Source: Rothia uropygialis (GTDB lineage: Bacteria; Actinomycetota; Actinomycetes; Actinomycetales; Micrococcaceae). Taken from it: DNA of 64,000 nt. The notes under the pieces are model-generated. The model did no database searches and had not been told where the DNA came from. It saw only the letters and a program-made list of their open reading frames with translations. The stretch is taken from positions 434,001-498,000 of the forward strand of contig NZ_NOIS01000001.1 in assembly GCF_004137765.1 (NCBI RefSeq), written 5' to 3'. Below are positions 9,211-20,228 of this stretch, piece by piece. The translations under genes and the position numbers were made by a program. Within the stretch, counting starts at the first letter, position 1. Every line of letters begins with the position of its first letter.

Positions 9211-10503
9211 CTACAGGATGGCTGGCGCGGTGGTCGGGCGGACGAGGTCGGAATACAGGTCCCCCGTCCTCCTGGCTGCTTCATCCCACGTCAAAGTGCG
9301 AGCATGGCGCAGGCCGGCCGTGGCCAACTGTTCCCGGAGAGCCGGGGAGTGGGCCAAACGAACGATCTGGCGTGCCCACGCACGCGGAGTCCTGCTGCCC
9401 ACGAGAATCCCGGATTCCCCGCCGTTCAGCGCGACTCGCAGTCCGCTCACGTCGGAAGCGAGAACCGGAGATCCACAAGCCTGGGCTTCCAGGGCCACGA
9501 GGCCGAAAGTCTCGGAGGAGGATGGGCAGGCTACCGCATCGCATCGGCGGAAAGCCTCGGCCAGCTCTTCGCGGCCGCTCGCAGGTATGAAAATGGACCG
9601 CTCGAGAACGCCCCGGTCCCGAGCAAGTTTCCGAAGGGAAGCTATGTACTCCTCGGATGCGGTGCCGCGGATTTCCAGACGGATGGAGGGCACATCTTTG
9701 GTGGCGAGAGCGATGGCCTCGATGAGTATTTCCGGTCCCTTGAGGGGCTGCGGACGGCCGGCGAAGAGAACCGTGAATTCTCGTTTGCTTGGCTCCGAGC
9801 GATTTTTGGGAACGTCCGAGGGCCTGAAGACATCGGTGTCCACCCCCGGCGGAATAATGTGAAGAGAATCAGGAGCGGCGTTGTAGAGACTCCGCATCTG
9901 ATCGGCCTCGTGGCGGGTATTGACGACGACGGCCTCCGCGAGGCCGATGAGACGGCGCTCGGCGGCTGCTCGCGAGGCCGGCTCTTCCGGTTCCCCGTCC
10001 CCGGAGTGTGCGTTTTTCACCAGAGCGGTCGTGTGGAGCGTGAGGACGATGGGGGCGCGGGTACCCAAGGCTTCTCGGTAGGCCAAAGCCGCTTCGCCGG
10101 ACAACCAGTAGTGAGCGTGAACGACGTCAGGTGACAGGGAACGATTCTGGGCGTAACGCGCACAGGCCCTGCCGAAAAGCTGTGTCAATTCCGCGAGCTT
10201 TTCTTTGGAAGCCGCGCGCGCCTCCGGAAGATAAATCGTGTGGACCACGTACCCGGGAAGAACCTGCGTGGACGCCGCGGACACTACGAAAGGATCGGAA
10301 TCGTGATTATTCGGGACCTGCGACGGATCGGTGGCCAGGGTGAAAGCCTCAACGTGAAAACCTTGTGCGACAAGTGCCCGTGAAAGATACGCGATGTAGA
10401 CGTTCATGCCGCCCGCATGTCCGTCTCCCGGCTGCGCCAAAGGAGAAGTGTGCATGCTGAAGAGGTGTACCGATTCCTGTTCGCCCGCGCCTGAAGTCCA
10501 CAC
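9211..10503 (-). CDS. mshA: Glycosyltransferase family 4, MshA-like (D-inositol-3-phosphate glycosyltransferase)
   Basis: Probably joins N-acetylglucosamine from UDP-GlcNAc to 1-L-myo-inositol-1-phosphate, the first committed step of mycothiol synthesis. The N-terminal signature HTSPLAQPGDGHAGGMNVY closely matches MshA proteins. The C-terminal GT-B half has VLFAGRPQPLKGPEILIEA and the EX7E-type segment PSSSETFGLVALEAQACGSP. The 430-residue length fits. The start is GTG at 10503; the ribosome site is weak, and an internal Met at residue 17 is possible. It is divergent from alr, with a 107-bp promoter gap. A different GT4 acceptor cannot be excluded. Confidence 0.8.
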   Translation of the reverse strand: MWTSGAGEQESVHLFSMHTSPLAQPGDGHAGGMNVYIAYLSRALVAQGFHVEAFTLATDPSQVPNNHDSDPFVVSAASTQVLPGYVVHTIYLPEARAASKEKLAELTQLFGRACARYAQNRSLSPDVVHAHYWLSGEAALAYREALGTRAPIVLTLHTTALVKNAHSGDGEPEEPASRAAAERRLIGLAEAVVVNTRHEADQMRSLYNAAPDSLHIIPPGVDTDVFRPSDVPKNRSEPSKREFTVLFAGRPQPLKGPEILIEAIALATKDVPSIRLEIRGTASEEYIASLRKLARDRGVLERSIFIPASGREELAEAFRRCDAVACPSSSETFGLVALEAQACGSPVLASDVSGLRVALNGGESGILVGSRTPRAWARQIVRLAHSPALREQLATAGLRHARTLTWDEAARRTGDLYSDLVRPTTAPAIL

Positions 10504-10610
10504 GGGCTCAACAATACGTCACACCGGCGCACGCCGCCGATGACGCAGTTGGTGCCGCTTTCGGAGGCACCTCGAAGTGAAGGGCGTCGGGAAGGTGAGA
10601 GAATAACCGC

Positions 10611-11882
10611 ATGCAATCGGCAGAAGAAACCAGCGGTCCGGACGAGTCCGCATCGCAAACGAACTCCAAGTCCTGCGACCGACGCGCACCCGGGGGAAGC
10701 CAAGCACCGCCAGAACGTGCCGCTTTGATTGACCTGACGGCCATCGCGGCCAACGTCGAGCGCATCAAGGAAATCGCGGCGCCCGCGAAACTGATCGCGA
10801 TTGTCAAAGCCGATGCCTACGGCCACGGAGCGATTCCCGTGGCCCGGACCGCCCTTGAAGCCGGTGCCGATGCTCTTGGCCTGGTCCACGTCCGCGAAGC
10901 CCTCGACCTGCGGTCGGAAGGTATTGACGGCCGCATGCTGGCCTGGCTACACACGCACGTGACCGATTTCGACGCTGCGCTCGAAAACGACATCGAGCTC
11001 GGCGTCTCCGGATGGGACCTCGATGCCGCTGCCGACGCCGCCTCGCGCACCGGAATCCCAGCGAAGATCCACCTCAAGATCGATACCGGACTCGGAAGAA
11101 ACGGTTGCACGGTCGATGACTGGCCCGAGCTGGTGGACAGTGCCTCAAAACTTGAGTCCGAGGGACTTATTCGCGTCGTCGGAATCTTTTCGCATTTGGC
11201 CGTCGCGGACGAGCCGGAACGGCCAGAGACGGACAGCCAATTGGATCTGTTCGAAAAGGCCGTGCGCGTAGCTCGCGACGCCGGATTGAACCCCGAGCTG
11301 ACGCACCTCGCCAACAGCCCGGGCACACTGACCGCCGAGCGTTATTCGACCGGGGACCGGAACAGGATGACGGCCGATGCTGTTCGAGTGGGCGTAGCGC
11401 TCTACGGTTTGTCCCCGATTCCGGACACACCGCCGGAAGCCTGGGGACTGAGGCCTGCCATGACGTTGCAGACCTTCATCAGCTCGGTCAAGGAGGTCCC
11501 TGCTGGGCAGGGAGTTTCCTACGGACTGCGGTACAACACGACCGAGCCGACGACGCTTGCCCTGATCCCCGTTGGCTATGCGGACGGAGTACCCCGGATC
11601 GCGACCGGCGGGCCCGTGCGCATCTACCCGAAGGGGGCCGAACCCAGAACCTTCCCGGAAGTCGGGCGCATTGCAATGGACCAGATGGTCGTGGACCTCG
11701 GCCGGCCGGGACTGTCGGATCCGGCCTTAGGATACTTGCACGCCCCGGTCGTGCTGTTCGGGTCCGGGGAGAATCCCTCGGTCGACGAGTGGGCTGCCGC
11801 GGCCGGAACCATCAACTACGAGATTGTGACGAGGATCTCGCCGCGAGTCGATCGAATCTATCTGCGAGAGGACAACGCGTGA
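10611..11882 (+). CDS. alr: Alanine racemase
   Basis: PLP enzyme that interconverts L- and D-alanine for peptidoglycan. The PLP lysine lies in IVKADAYGHG (Lys66), and the second catalytic Tyr lies in QGVSYGLRYN in the C-terminal part. At 423 residues it is longer than usual because about 35 residues (Ser/Pro/charged) precede the conserved ALIDLTAIAANV start; the true start could be internal, but no better ribosome site was seen. Its stop overlaps the GTG of tsaE (GTGA), so it heads a translationally coupled operon alr-tsaE-tsaB-rimI-tsaD. Confidence 0.95.
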   Translation: MQSAEETSGPDESASQTNSKSCDRRAPGGSQAPPERAALIDLTAIAANVERIKEIAAPAKLIAIVKADAYGHGAIPVARTALEAGADALGLVHVREALDLRSEGIDGRMLAWLHTHVTDFDAALENDIELGVSGWDLDAAADAASRTGIPAKIHLKIDTGLGRNGCTVDDWPELVDSASKLESEGLIRVVGIFSHLAVADEPERPETDSQLDLFEKAVRVARDAGLNPELTHLANSPGTLTAERYSTGDRNRMTADAVRVGVALYGLSPIPDTPPEAWGLRPAMTLQTFISSVKEVPAGQGVSYGLRYNTTEPTTLALIPVGYADGVPRIATGGPVRIYPKGAEPRTFPEVGRIAMDQMVVDLGRPGLSDPALGYLHAPVVLFGSGENPSVDEWAAAAGTINYEIVTRISPRVDRIYLREDNA

Positions 11883-12475
11883 GCTTTCCCATCGACCCGG
11901 TGTTCTCGACCGACCCCAATTCCCAAAGCCACGAGATCGAATTGACGCTCCACGGACCCGAAGCAACGGCCCGCGTGGCCCACGCGCTCGCGGGAAACCT
12001 CCGCCCCGGAGACCTTGTGGTTCTGACCGGTGAGCTGGGGGCGGGGAAGACGACTTTCACGCGCGCACTCGGATACGGGCTGGGCGTGCGGGGAAATGTC
12101 ATCTCGCCGACCTTCGTGCTGTCTCGGATTCATCCGAACGACCCGGAAGGGGCCCGGCCCGGTGGTCCGGACCTCGTTCACGTGGATGCCTACAGGCTGT
12201 CGAGCCCGGAAGAGGTCGACGACCTGGACCTCGAATACACGATGGACCGCTCGGTAACCGTCGTCGAATGGGGTCGGGATCTTGTGGAGCACCTGAGCGA
12301 TTCACGGGTCGACATCACCTTGGAAAGGTCACTGGGTGATGACGCCCCCATGATCGAAGGTGAGGAAGAAGACCTCGACCCGCGGCGGGCCATGATCACT
12401 TTCACTGGTCAGCGTTGGGGGGCTGCGGAAGTGGATCAACTGGTTCGTAAGTTCCGGGGTGCCGCTGAGGAGTAA
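11879..12475 (+). CDS. tsaE: tRNA threonylcarbamoyladenosine biosynthesis ATPase TsaE
   Basis: Small P-loop ATPase that supports TsaB-TsaD in making t6A at position 37 of ANN-decoding tRNAs. Walker A is GELGAGKTTF (residues 51-60 from the GTG), followed by SPTFVLSRI and HVDAYRL, typical of TsaE. I chose GTG 11879, overlapping the alr stop by 4 bp, because the frame upstream of it lies entirely inside alr. The protein is 198 aa, slightly long because of an acidic insert near the C-terminus (EGEEEDLDPRR). Confidence 0.93.
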   Translation: MSFPIDPVFSTDPNSQSHEIELTLHGPEATARVAHALAGNLRPGDLVVLTGELGAGKTTFTRALGYGLGVRGNVISPTFVLSRIHPNDPEGARPGGPDLVHVDAYRLSSPEEVDDLDLEYTMDRSVTVVEWGRDLVEHLSDSRVDITLERSLGDDAPMIEGEEEDLDPRRAMITFTGQRWGAAEVDQLVRKFRGAAEE

Positions 12476-12499
12476 GAGTCGAGCATTAGACTGTATGGC

Positions 12500-13231
12500 G
12501 TGCTCATTCTTGGTTGCGATACATCATCCATAGCCAGCGGCGCCCTCATCGAGGTCGAGGACCAGGCTGCCGGAGGCGAGCCGTACGCGGGCCCGCTCGA
12601 AATCCTCGGTAGCTTCCGTACCCACGACACCCGCTCGCATGCGGAGGCTATGGCTCCCGGTATCCGTCGTCTCCTGGACACTGCTGGGGTGCGCGGACAA
12701 GACCTCGGAATGATTGTGACGGGTCTCGGACCGGGGCCTTTCACCGGGCTCCGCGCAGGAATCACGACCGCCCGAACCATGGCGTGGGCGTGGCACGTAC
12801 CGGTTCGAGGCGCTGTCAGTCTCGACGCGATCGCGGAAGGCTCCTTCCGAGACGCCCGCTCTTCGGGTTTTCGGGAGTTCCGGGTTGCAACGGATGCCCG
12901 ACGGCGCGAAGTCTACAGTGCCGTCTATCGTCTCTCCGACACCGGGTCCGGGTGCTCCCCAGAACCGGGGTACGAAAGAATCTCCGGCCCCACCGTGGGG
13001 AACGCCGCCGAGCTCGACCCGGATCTGCCCACCGCGGGCAAGGGTGCCGGGTTGTACGACGTCGCGCTGGAAGCATTGACGGGACACGAGGAAGACGAGC
13101 CGTTGGCGGAGTTGTTGGTCGCCTCCGCGTTGCGAGCGGGTTTGAACGCGGCTCTCGAGACGACCTCCCCTCTGTATCTGCGGGAATCGGATGCCAAAGT
13201 TCCCGCCGGTCGAAAGCGAGCCACACGATGA
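12500..13231 (+). CDS. tsaB: tRNA threonylcarbamoyladenosine biosynthesis protein TsaB
   Basis: ASKHA-fold partner that dimerises with TsaD in t6A synthesis; it is itself not catalytic. The N-terminus LILGCDTSSIASGALI and the block VTGLGPGPFTGLRAGI are diagnostic of TsaB. Length 243 aa, GTG start, 24 bp after tsaE. The stop overlaps the rimI ATG by 4 bp. Confidence 0.93.
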   Translation: MLILGCDTSSIASGALIEVEDQAAGGEPYAGPLEILGSFRTHDTRSHAEAMAPGIRRLLDTAGVRGQDLGMIVTGLGPGPFTGLRAGITTARTMAWAWHVPVRGAVSLDAIAEGSFRDARSSGFREFRVATDARRREVYSAVYRLSDTGSGCSPEPGYERISGPTVGNAAELDPDLPTAGKGAGLYDVALEALTGHEEDEPLAELLVASALRAGLNAALETTSPLYLRESDAKVPAGRKRATR

Positions 13232-13788
13232 GCCAGCCCGGCATCGGCCCACGGCCAGCGGCATCCGTTCCGGAAACAGACCTGGCGATAGATGCGCGCG
13301 GACTTCCTGCCGGATACCACGCCCGAGTGATGCTGCTCGACGATATCGAGGCCGTACACGCCCTGGAACTGACTCTCTTCCCCGAGGATGCCTGGCCAGT
13401 GGACATGTTTCTCGCCGAGATCGGACACCCCTCGCGCCGTTATACGGTGGTCGAGAAAGACGGGGTCATCATTGCATACGCCGGCATGATGGCGATCGCG
13501 GAGACCGGGGACATCCAGACAATTGCTGTACGGCCGGATCACGAAGGCAGGGGGGTCGGTCGATGGCTCATGACCCGGATGCACGACCAGGCGCGTGCCA
13601 TGCGGGCCGAGACCATGATGTTGGAAGTCCGGGCTGACAACCCCCGGGCACAGAACCTCTACGGGTCCATGGGCTACCACAAGGTTCATAAGCGTCGAGG
13701 CTACTATCAGGGCGGCGTCGACGCCGTCATCATGAGTTTGGACCTGACCGATGACCGGGACCACAACAAGAAGGGACCAACCCATTGA
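13228..13788 (+). CDS. rimI: Ribosomal-protein-alanine N-acetyltransferase RimI (GNAT)
   Basis: GNAT acetyltransferase predicted to acetylate the N-terminus of ribosomal protein S18. The acetyl-CoA pyrophosphate loop is [14 protein letters not shown], and the C-terminal [18 protein letters not shown] block fits RimI. The frame is open back to 12784, but that part lies within tsaB; ATG 13228 overlaps the tsaB stop by 4 bp and gives 186 aa. About 35 residues precede the GNAT fold. Overlaps tsaD by 4 bp. Confidence 0.9.
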   Translation: MSQPGIGPRPAASVPETDLAIDARGLPAGYHARVMLLDDIEAVHALELTLFPEDAWPVDMFLAEIGHPSRRYTVVEKDGVIIAYAGMMAIAETGDIQTIAVRPDHEGRGVGRWLMTRMHDQARAMRAETMMLEVRADNPRAQNLYGSMGYHKVHKRRGYYQGGVDAVIMSLDLTDDRDHNKKGPTH

Positions 13789-14921
13789 GCAAGACCCGCG
13801 ACCGGGTGTCCGAGCCGATCGTGCTGGGCATCGAATCCTCGTGCGATGAGACCGGTATAGGGATCGTTGCCGGTCATCGGCTGTTGACCAACACCGTCTC
13901 GTCATCGATGGAAGAGCACGTTCGCTTTGGTGGCGTTATTCCGGAAATCGCATCACGTGCTCATCTGGAGGCCATGACTCCCGCCCTCGAAGCTGCTCTC
14001 CATGATGCCGGGATCGGACTCGAGGACATCGACGCCATCGCCGTGACCAGCGGACCGGGATTGGCCGGGGCCCTCATGGTCGGGGTCAGCGCCGCAAAAG
14101 CGCTCGCCGTCGCCACGGGTAAGCCGCTCTACGCGATCAATCATCTTGTTGCCCATGTGGGCGTCGGACTTCTCGAGGACAGCGGAATCGAAGGTCATGG
14201 ATTCGACGACATGGGGCAACTTCCAGCCGGTCTGGGTGCACTGCTGGTCTCGGGCGGTCACACCGAGATTCTCAAGGTCACCGATATCTCGCGGGACGTC
14301 ACGTTGCTCGGGGCAACCTTGGACGATGCGGCAGGGGAGGCGTATGACAAGGTCGCACGAATCCTCGGTCTCCCGTACCCCGGCGGACCCGCAATTGATC
14401 ACGCGGCATCCGGGGGAGACCCGAAGGCGTTCGCCTTCCCCCGGGGGCTGACCGCGTCGAAATACATGGGCACGCCCGACAAGCCCGGCAGCCACCGTTA
14501 CGATTTTTCGTTCTCCGGTCTGAAAACGGCGGTGGCACGCGTGGTCGAAGGAATCGAAGCCGACGCGCGGAGGCTTCCTGTCGCCGACATCGCCGCGTCG
14601 TTCCAAGAAGCCGTCGCGGACGTTGTCACGGCCAAGGCCATGTTGGCCTGTGGTGAGAATGGGGTCGACACCCTTTTGCTCGGCGGGGGAGTCGCCGCGA
14701 ACTCGAGGCTCAGGGAATTGGCTGCCGAGAGATGTACCGCCCATGGCATCCGACTCGTGGTTCCACAACTTTCACTGTGTACCGATAACGGCGCAATGGT
14801 CGCGGCCCTCGGCGCTCGATTGGTTATGGGCGACGTCGTTCCCAGTGGTCTGAACTTTACGGCCGATCCCTCAATGCAGGTCACGACCGTCTCTGTTCCC
14901 AGGGTCCAGGAAGCGTCCTAG
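13785..14921 (+). CDS. tsaD: tRNA N6-adenosine threonylcarbamoyltransferase
   Basis: Transfers the threonylcarbamoyl group to adenosine 37 of tRNA. N-terminal [15 protein letters not shown], the metal-binding INHLVAH (His120 and His124), the nucleotide motif [10 protein letters not shown] and C-terminal [15 protein letters not shown] are all family hallmarks. The start is TTG 13785, overlapping the rimI stop (TTGA). Length 378 aa. Last gene of the alr operon; the next gene is convergent, 11 bp away. Confidence 0.96.
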   Translation: MSKTRDRVSEPIVLGIESSCDETGIGIVAGHRLLTNTVSSSMEEHVRFGGVIPEIASRAHLEAMTPALEAALHDAGIGLEDIDAIAVTSGPGLAGALMVGVSAAKALAVATGKPLYAINHLVAHVGVGLLEDSGIEGHGFDDMGQLPAGLGALLVSGGHTEILKVTDISRDVTLLGATLDDAAGEAYDKVARILGLPYPGGPAIDHAASGGDPKAFAFPRGLTASKYMGTPDKPGSHRYDFSFSGLKTAVARVVEGIEADARRLPVADIAASFQEAVADVVTAKAMLACGENGVDTLLLGGGVAANSRLRELAAERCTAHGIRLVVPQLSLCTDNGAMVAALGARLVMGDVVPSGLNFTADPSMQVTTVSVPRVQEAS

Positions 14922-14932
14922 AATTTCGTCGC

Positions 14933-16087
14933 TCAGGTTTCGGAATAACCGTAACGAGTGAGGTCGACCGTATCGCGCACGACGGCCCGCAACTGCTGCC
15001 CGTGCTCTTCGTAGACCCGACGTTGACGCAGATAACCGGGACCGCGCTCGAGTATTCGATGCACTCCCGCCAATTCTTCGGTACAGCCGAGTTCTCGGGC
15101 AATCGGTTCTAACCTCTCGACCAGCGCGGAGGTGTGCTCACGGACGGGTACAACCGTACCGTGTCCGTCCGTGATGACCTCGGCGTCCAACCCGTAGCGC
15201 GAGGCCCTCCACTTGTTCTCCTCGGCAAACCATCGCGGCATTGTGCCGATCCGGCCTCCGTCGTCGACTATTCGGGAAACCTCTTCGACTATGCATTGGG
15301 TCAGCGCCGTGATGGCGCCGATTTCTTCAAGGGTCGCAAGGCCGTCGCAAATGCGCATCTCCACGGTGCCGTACCGGGCAACGGGCCGGATGTCCCAGCG
15401 ATTCTCGGATTCCTCGGCGATCATTCCGGTTGCGATGAGACCATCGATGTATTGCTCGTACTCGGTCCACTTCTCGAACTGGTACGGGACACCGCATGTA
15501 GGAATCTGTTGGAATACCATGGCCCGCTGTGAGGCGTACCCGGTGTCCACTCCCGCCCAATACGGGGAACTCGCCGACAGCGCCAAAAGATGCGGATAGT
15601 AGTTGACGAGCTGATTCACCGCAGGCAGTGCTTTGCTCCGGGAATCGACACCAACATGAACATGTACTCCGTAAACCAGCATTTGGCGTCCCCAGTATTG
15701 GGTACGGTTCAAAACCTTTTGATACCGGTCCTTCTCCGAGACTGGTTGCTCGGTCCACTTCGCATAAGGATGGGTGCCTGCGGAGAATAAATCCACACCC
15801 AGCGGGTCGGCCTCCTGCCGCATGACATCGGCGAGCTCCGAGAGCTGATCAATGGTTTCGGATACGTTTTCGCACACACCGGTGACCGCCTCGACGGTAT
15901 TGGCCAGGAACTCCCGAGTGATCTGAGGAGAGAAACCATCCGGCTCTATGTATTGAGAGTGCGAAGATTCGAGGGCCGCGAGGATCTCTGCGGCGGCCGA
16001 GACGAGGTCGCCTGATTCACGGTCGGCCAGAGCGATTTCCCACTCGACGCCGAGGCTCGACTGTTCGGAGCTTGAAAAGGGGATCAT
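14933..16087 (-). CDS. Glutamate--cysteine ligase family protein (YbdK type)
   Basis: ATP-grasp-like carboxylate-amine ligase of the GCS2/YbdK family, which joins glutamate and cysteine or a related pair. The motifs LGVEWEIALAD, the central YGVHVHVGVDSRSKALPAVNQL and RPVARYGTVEMRICDG are diagnostic. Two in-frame ATGs exist; gggagg abuts the first (16093) but is 6 bases from the second (16087), so I use the second (384 aa). Actinobacteria use mycothiol rather than glutathione, so the physiological product is uncertain; ergothioneine-type EgtA or another gamma-glutamyl product is possible. Confidence 0.85.
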   Translation of the reverse strand: MIPFSSSEQSSLGVEWEIALADRESGDLVSAAAEILAALESSHSQYIEPDGFSPQITREFLANTVEAVTGVCENVSETIDQLSELADVMRQEADPLGVDLFSAGTHPYAKWTEQPVSEKDRYQKVLNRTQYWGRQMLVYGVHVHVGVDSRSKALPAVNQLVNYYPHLLALSASSPYWAGVDTGYASQRAMVFQQIPTCGVPYQFEKWTEYEQYIDGLIATGMIAEESENRWDIRPVARYGTVEMRICDGLATLEEIGAITALTQCIVEEVSRIVDDGGRIGTMPRWFAEENKWRASRYGLDAEVITDGHGTVVPVREHTSALVERLEPIARELGCTEELAGVHRILERGPGYLRQRRVYEEHGQQLRAVVRDTVDLTRYGYSET

Positions 16088-16207
16088 GTGCATCCTCCCG
16101 GATTGGGTCAGTTCATCTTAGCCGGGCACGAGACGCGGAAACCTAGCATTAGGTCGTCGGCGACACACGGGTTCACGAGGAAGCCGCGTCCTGGAGCGCG
16201 CAGTCGG

Positions 16208-17482
16208 TCACTGGCTCATTCGGCGGACGACGAACGCGGCGCGTTGCTCGGTTTCCTGGGACTCCCAGCGAGTCAGGATTAGGGTTGCGTGCCGGCCCGC
16301 GGACGTCTTCTTGCCGCGTTTGGTACCAGCCAGCAACTGGCCCCGCAGAGTTTCAGGCACAATGTCGACCCCTCGCTTCTTGATCGTCAGCCCGGTGACC
16401 CCGTGATCTCGGACCCACTTTTTCAAGGTCTTGGGTCCCATCGGCAGAGACTCCTCGACGGCCCAACACGTTGCTCCGGGAATATTGAGTCCCTGCTCGG
16501 AGGTGAAATAAGCGATCCGCGGGTCCAAGAAATGGCCCTCGACGGCGGAGGCCAGCTGATCGATGAGTCCCGCGCGGATCACGGCTCCGTCAGGCTCATA
16601 GAGGTACGCCGCAGGAGGGCCTGTACGAGGTTCGGACAATGACCCCTCGACGTCGTGGCCGAATTCCGAACCGGACGAGAAATGCGCGATCACGTGTGGC
16701 TCCAAGGGGTCGGAGTCCAGAACTGTGGCCGAGCGTCTGACACCAGGGCGGGCCAACCCGTTGAACCAAAGGGTCAGTTCGACAACGTCTCCGCCGCAAC
16801 TGACCCACTCCGCTTCGGCGTTGCTCGGTATGTCGGCGTGCTCCATTCCCGGCCCCATCTTGACCCCCATCGCGATGCCGGTCGAGGCCCAGCGTTCGAT
16901 CTGGGAGAACGGCGGGGCGAAGGCCTCAGGATCGAAGAGTCGGCTGACGCGACCTTGTTCCGTCTCGCGTCGGGCAGGATCGAGCCATAGCGCACGGATC
17001 GGCTCCCCACCGACCGTGCGCAAGGTCGTGGTGTCGACATCCGTGACGTCTCCGGTGCGCACCTCGGACGTGGCATGTGTCGACAGGTTGTGGCGGGCCA
17101 CAGACGCGGTATCAGGATCGATTTCATAGGACAGAACGGACAGGCCGGCGCGCAGGAACGCCGCGGAGTCGGACCCGATCCCGCATCCGAGATCGGCGAC
17201 CGAATCGATGCCCGCCCGTTGGAACCGTCGTGCGTGCCACTGGGCGACGCTGGCGCGAGTGGCTTGTTCGAGCCCGGGCCTGGTGAACAACATTCGTTCG
17301 GCTTCCTGGCCGAATTTCAATCGCGCCTGCGCTCGGAGTTTGGCTTGGGTCAGGAGCGCGGAGGCCCTATCAGGGGGAAAACCTTGTTTGCGCAGAGCCG
17401 TGGAGAGCGCCAATGCGTTCTCTTCCCTGTACTCCAGCGCATCGAGGGCATTGAGCTCCTCGGAAGTGAATAAATGCGTCAC
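16208..17482 (-). CDS. Class I SAM-dependent methyltransferase with THUMP-like C-terminal domain
   Basis: A 424-residue protein. The middle holds the SAM-binding motif SVADLGCGIGSDSAAFLRAG (about residues 94-113) and the acidic loop SYEIDPDTASVARHN. LWLDPARR follows. The C-terminal 70 residues (KRGVDIVPETLRGQL ... RHATLILTR) match the THUMP-like domain found after this methyltransferase in actinobacteria, which suggests an RNA or nucleotide substrate. The first 80 residues are helical and charged. Substrate unknown. Upstream and divergent is the groES promoter region. Confidence 0.8.
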   Translation of the reverse strand: MTHLFTSEELNALDALEYREENALALSTALRKQGFPPDRASALLTQAKLRAQARLKFGQEAERMLFTRPGLEQATRASVAQWHARRFQRAGIDSVADLGCGIGSDSAAFLRAGLSVLSYEIDPDTASVARHNLSTHATSEVRTGDVTDVDTTTLRTVGGEPIRALWLDPARRETEQGRVSRLFDPEAFAPPFSQIERWASTGIAMGVKMGPGMEHADIPSNAEAEWVSCGGDVVELTLWFNGLARPGVRRSATVLDSDPLEPHVIAHFSSGSEFGHDVEGSLSEPRTGPPAAYLYEPDGAVIRAGLIDQLASAVEGHFLDPRIAYFTSEQGLNIPGATCWAVEESLPMGPKTLKKWVRDHGVTGLTIKKRGVDIVPETLRGQLLAGTKRGKKTSAGRHATLILTRWESQETEQRAAFVVRRMSQ

Positions 17483-17558
17483 GGGACCACCCTACCGAGG
17501 CCTGTGGACGGCCGATGTGACACTTTCTTCCCGCTGTGGGCGAAAACTGGCACTCGCC

Positions 17559-17588
17559 TTGACCCTCTGCTAACCCTCCGAATAGAGT
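17559..17588 (+). promoter_or_regulatory. Predicted SigA-type promoter of groES-groEL
   Basis: A -35 like element ttgacc (17559-17564) and a -10 like element tagagt (17583-17588) are separated by 18 bases. The predicted transcript start falls at the left edge of the CIRCE operator, the usual HrcA-repressed arrangement. Confidence 0.6.
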
Positions 17589-17593
17589 CGTCT

Positions 17594-17620
17594 TTAGCAC
17601 TCTGGGACTCAGGGTGCTAA
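17594..17620 (+). promoter_or_regulatory. CIRCE operator (HrcA binding site)
   Basis: The left arm TTAGCACTC (17594-17602), a 9-base spacer and the right arm GGGTGCTAA (17612-17620) match the CIRCE consensus TTAGCACTC-N9-GAGTGCTAA with one mismatch. It lies 94 bp before groES. HrcA should repress the operon here under normal conditions and release it on heat stress. hrcA itself is not in the window. Confidence 0.92.
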
Positions 17621-17714
17621 ATGGGCCTGGCGCTCAATCGGCACCGCGACGACGGTTGGCACGCCCCTCACGGCTCACGCCAAGAATTGATCCATCCAAG
17701 GAAGAAGGTCACTC

Positions 17715-18011
17715 ATGTCCGTCTCCATCAAGCCTCTCGAGGACCGTATTGTCGTTCAGCCCGTCGAGGCTGAGCAGACCACCGCATCCGGCCTGGTCAT
17801 CCCGGATACCGCCAAGGAAAAGCCCCAGGAGGGCAAGGTCGTGGCCGTTGGCCCCGGCCGCGTTGACGACAAGGGCAACCGTGTTCCCGTCGACGTTCAG
17901 GAAGGTGACGTCGTCATCTACTCCAAGTACGGCGGAACCGAGGTCAAGTACTCGGGCGAGGAATTCCTCGTGCTTTCGGCACGTGACGTGCTGGCCGTTG
18001 TCGAGAAGTAA
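17715..18011 (+). CDS. groES: Co-chaperonin GroES
   Basis: Ten-kDa lid of the chaperonin, 98 residues, normal length. N-terminal [19 protein letters not shown], the mobile loop [16 protein letters not shown], and [16 protein letters not shown] are conserved. The start is preceded by a good ribosome site (gaagaagg). First gene of the CIRCE-controlled operon; groEL follows after 53 bp. Confidence 0.97.
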   Translation: MSVSIKPLEDRIVVQPVEAEQTTASGLVIPDTAKEKPQEGKVVAVGPGRVDDKGNRVPVDVQEGDVVIYSKYGGTEVKYSGEEFLVLSARDVLAVVEK

Positions 18012-18061
18012 CAACTCGGCAATCCCGCACTTTTTCTAGACCTGTGTAAGGAGTCATGTAG

Positions 18062-19651
<1,590 letters not shown>

Positions 19652-19672
19652 TCCTCGTTCGCGCGATTCATT

Positions 19673-19708
19673 CGTCCCCGCCACGTTTCAGTGGCGGGGA
19701 CGTTTTTT
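19673..19708 (+). terminator. Strong rho-independent terminator after groEL
   Basis: A perfect 12-bp stem (19673-19684 with 19691-19702) around the 6-base loop gtttca is followed directly by six T residues (19703-19708). Confidence 0.93.
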
Positions 19709-20228
19709 ATGTATCGATGCTTTGATCTGAGGGAGCACGAGGACGCGACGGGACCGCGGCGGTCTCAGTCCCAGGGCCGAAGCCCGAAAACCCACGGGAC
19801 CTGGGGAGATGGCCGTGAATGATCTCATCACCCTGGCATTTGCTCGCCCGGGCTCGGCAACGATTACACTTGCGTCGGCGACAATCAGTTGAGGCAACGT
19901 TCGTCAGACGTGCTTTAAACGTCATACGCCGATGTAGCATTCGTCACCATCGTCGCAAGCCATGAAGATTCAAAAATCAACTACACCGGGAATCCAGGAG
20001 TTCCGTCTAGGGCCGATGCGCTCACTGAGCATTGCCCACCAACACGCTGAAAGGTTTGCTGGTGAGTTGATCAGCGCTGATTCGCTAAGTTTCCTCGACA
20101 GGCGCCTATTATGAACACCGAATGTCCGACCGAGGGTAATGGACTCCCTGGGAGCGATCTCCGGAGCGCTTCGCATCACACGAACTGAACGAGATATCGC
20201 CTCCTCCGAGGCTGACACAGGATCTTGA
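19709..20228 (+). other. 520-bp intergenic region with structured segment
   Basis: No protein-coding gene is convincing here. The first part (about 19750-19806) has several complementary pairs: gggac 19750-19754 with gtccc 19768-19772, and cccag 19770-19774 with ctggg 19801-19805 enclosing two smaller hairpins. The second half is less GC-rich and probably carries the promoter of the acyltransferase. It does not match a riboswitch class that I can name. Confidence 0.4.

Noticed and set aside
19688-19940. Two short minus-strand frames of 69-77 codons after groEL
   Set aside because: They overlap the terminator or the structured gap, have no ribosome site and look like chance.
19709-20228. Possible c-di-AMP (ydaO-type) riboswitch before the acyltransferase
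   Set aside because: The characteristic GGGGGAACC and GGGGTGAATC blocks are absent on both strands.
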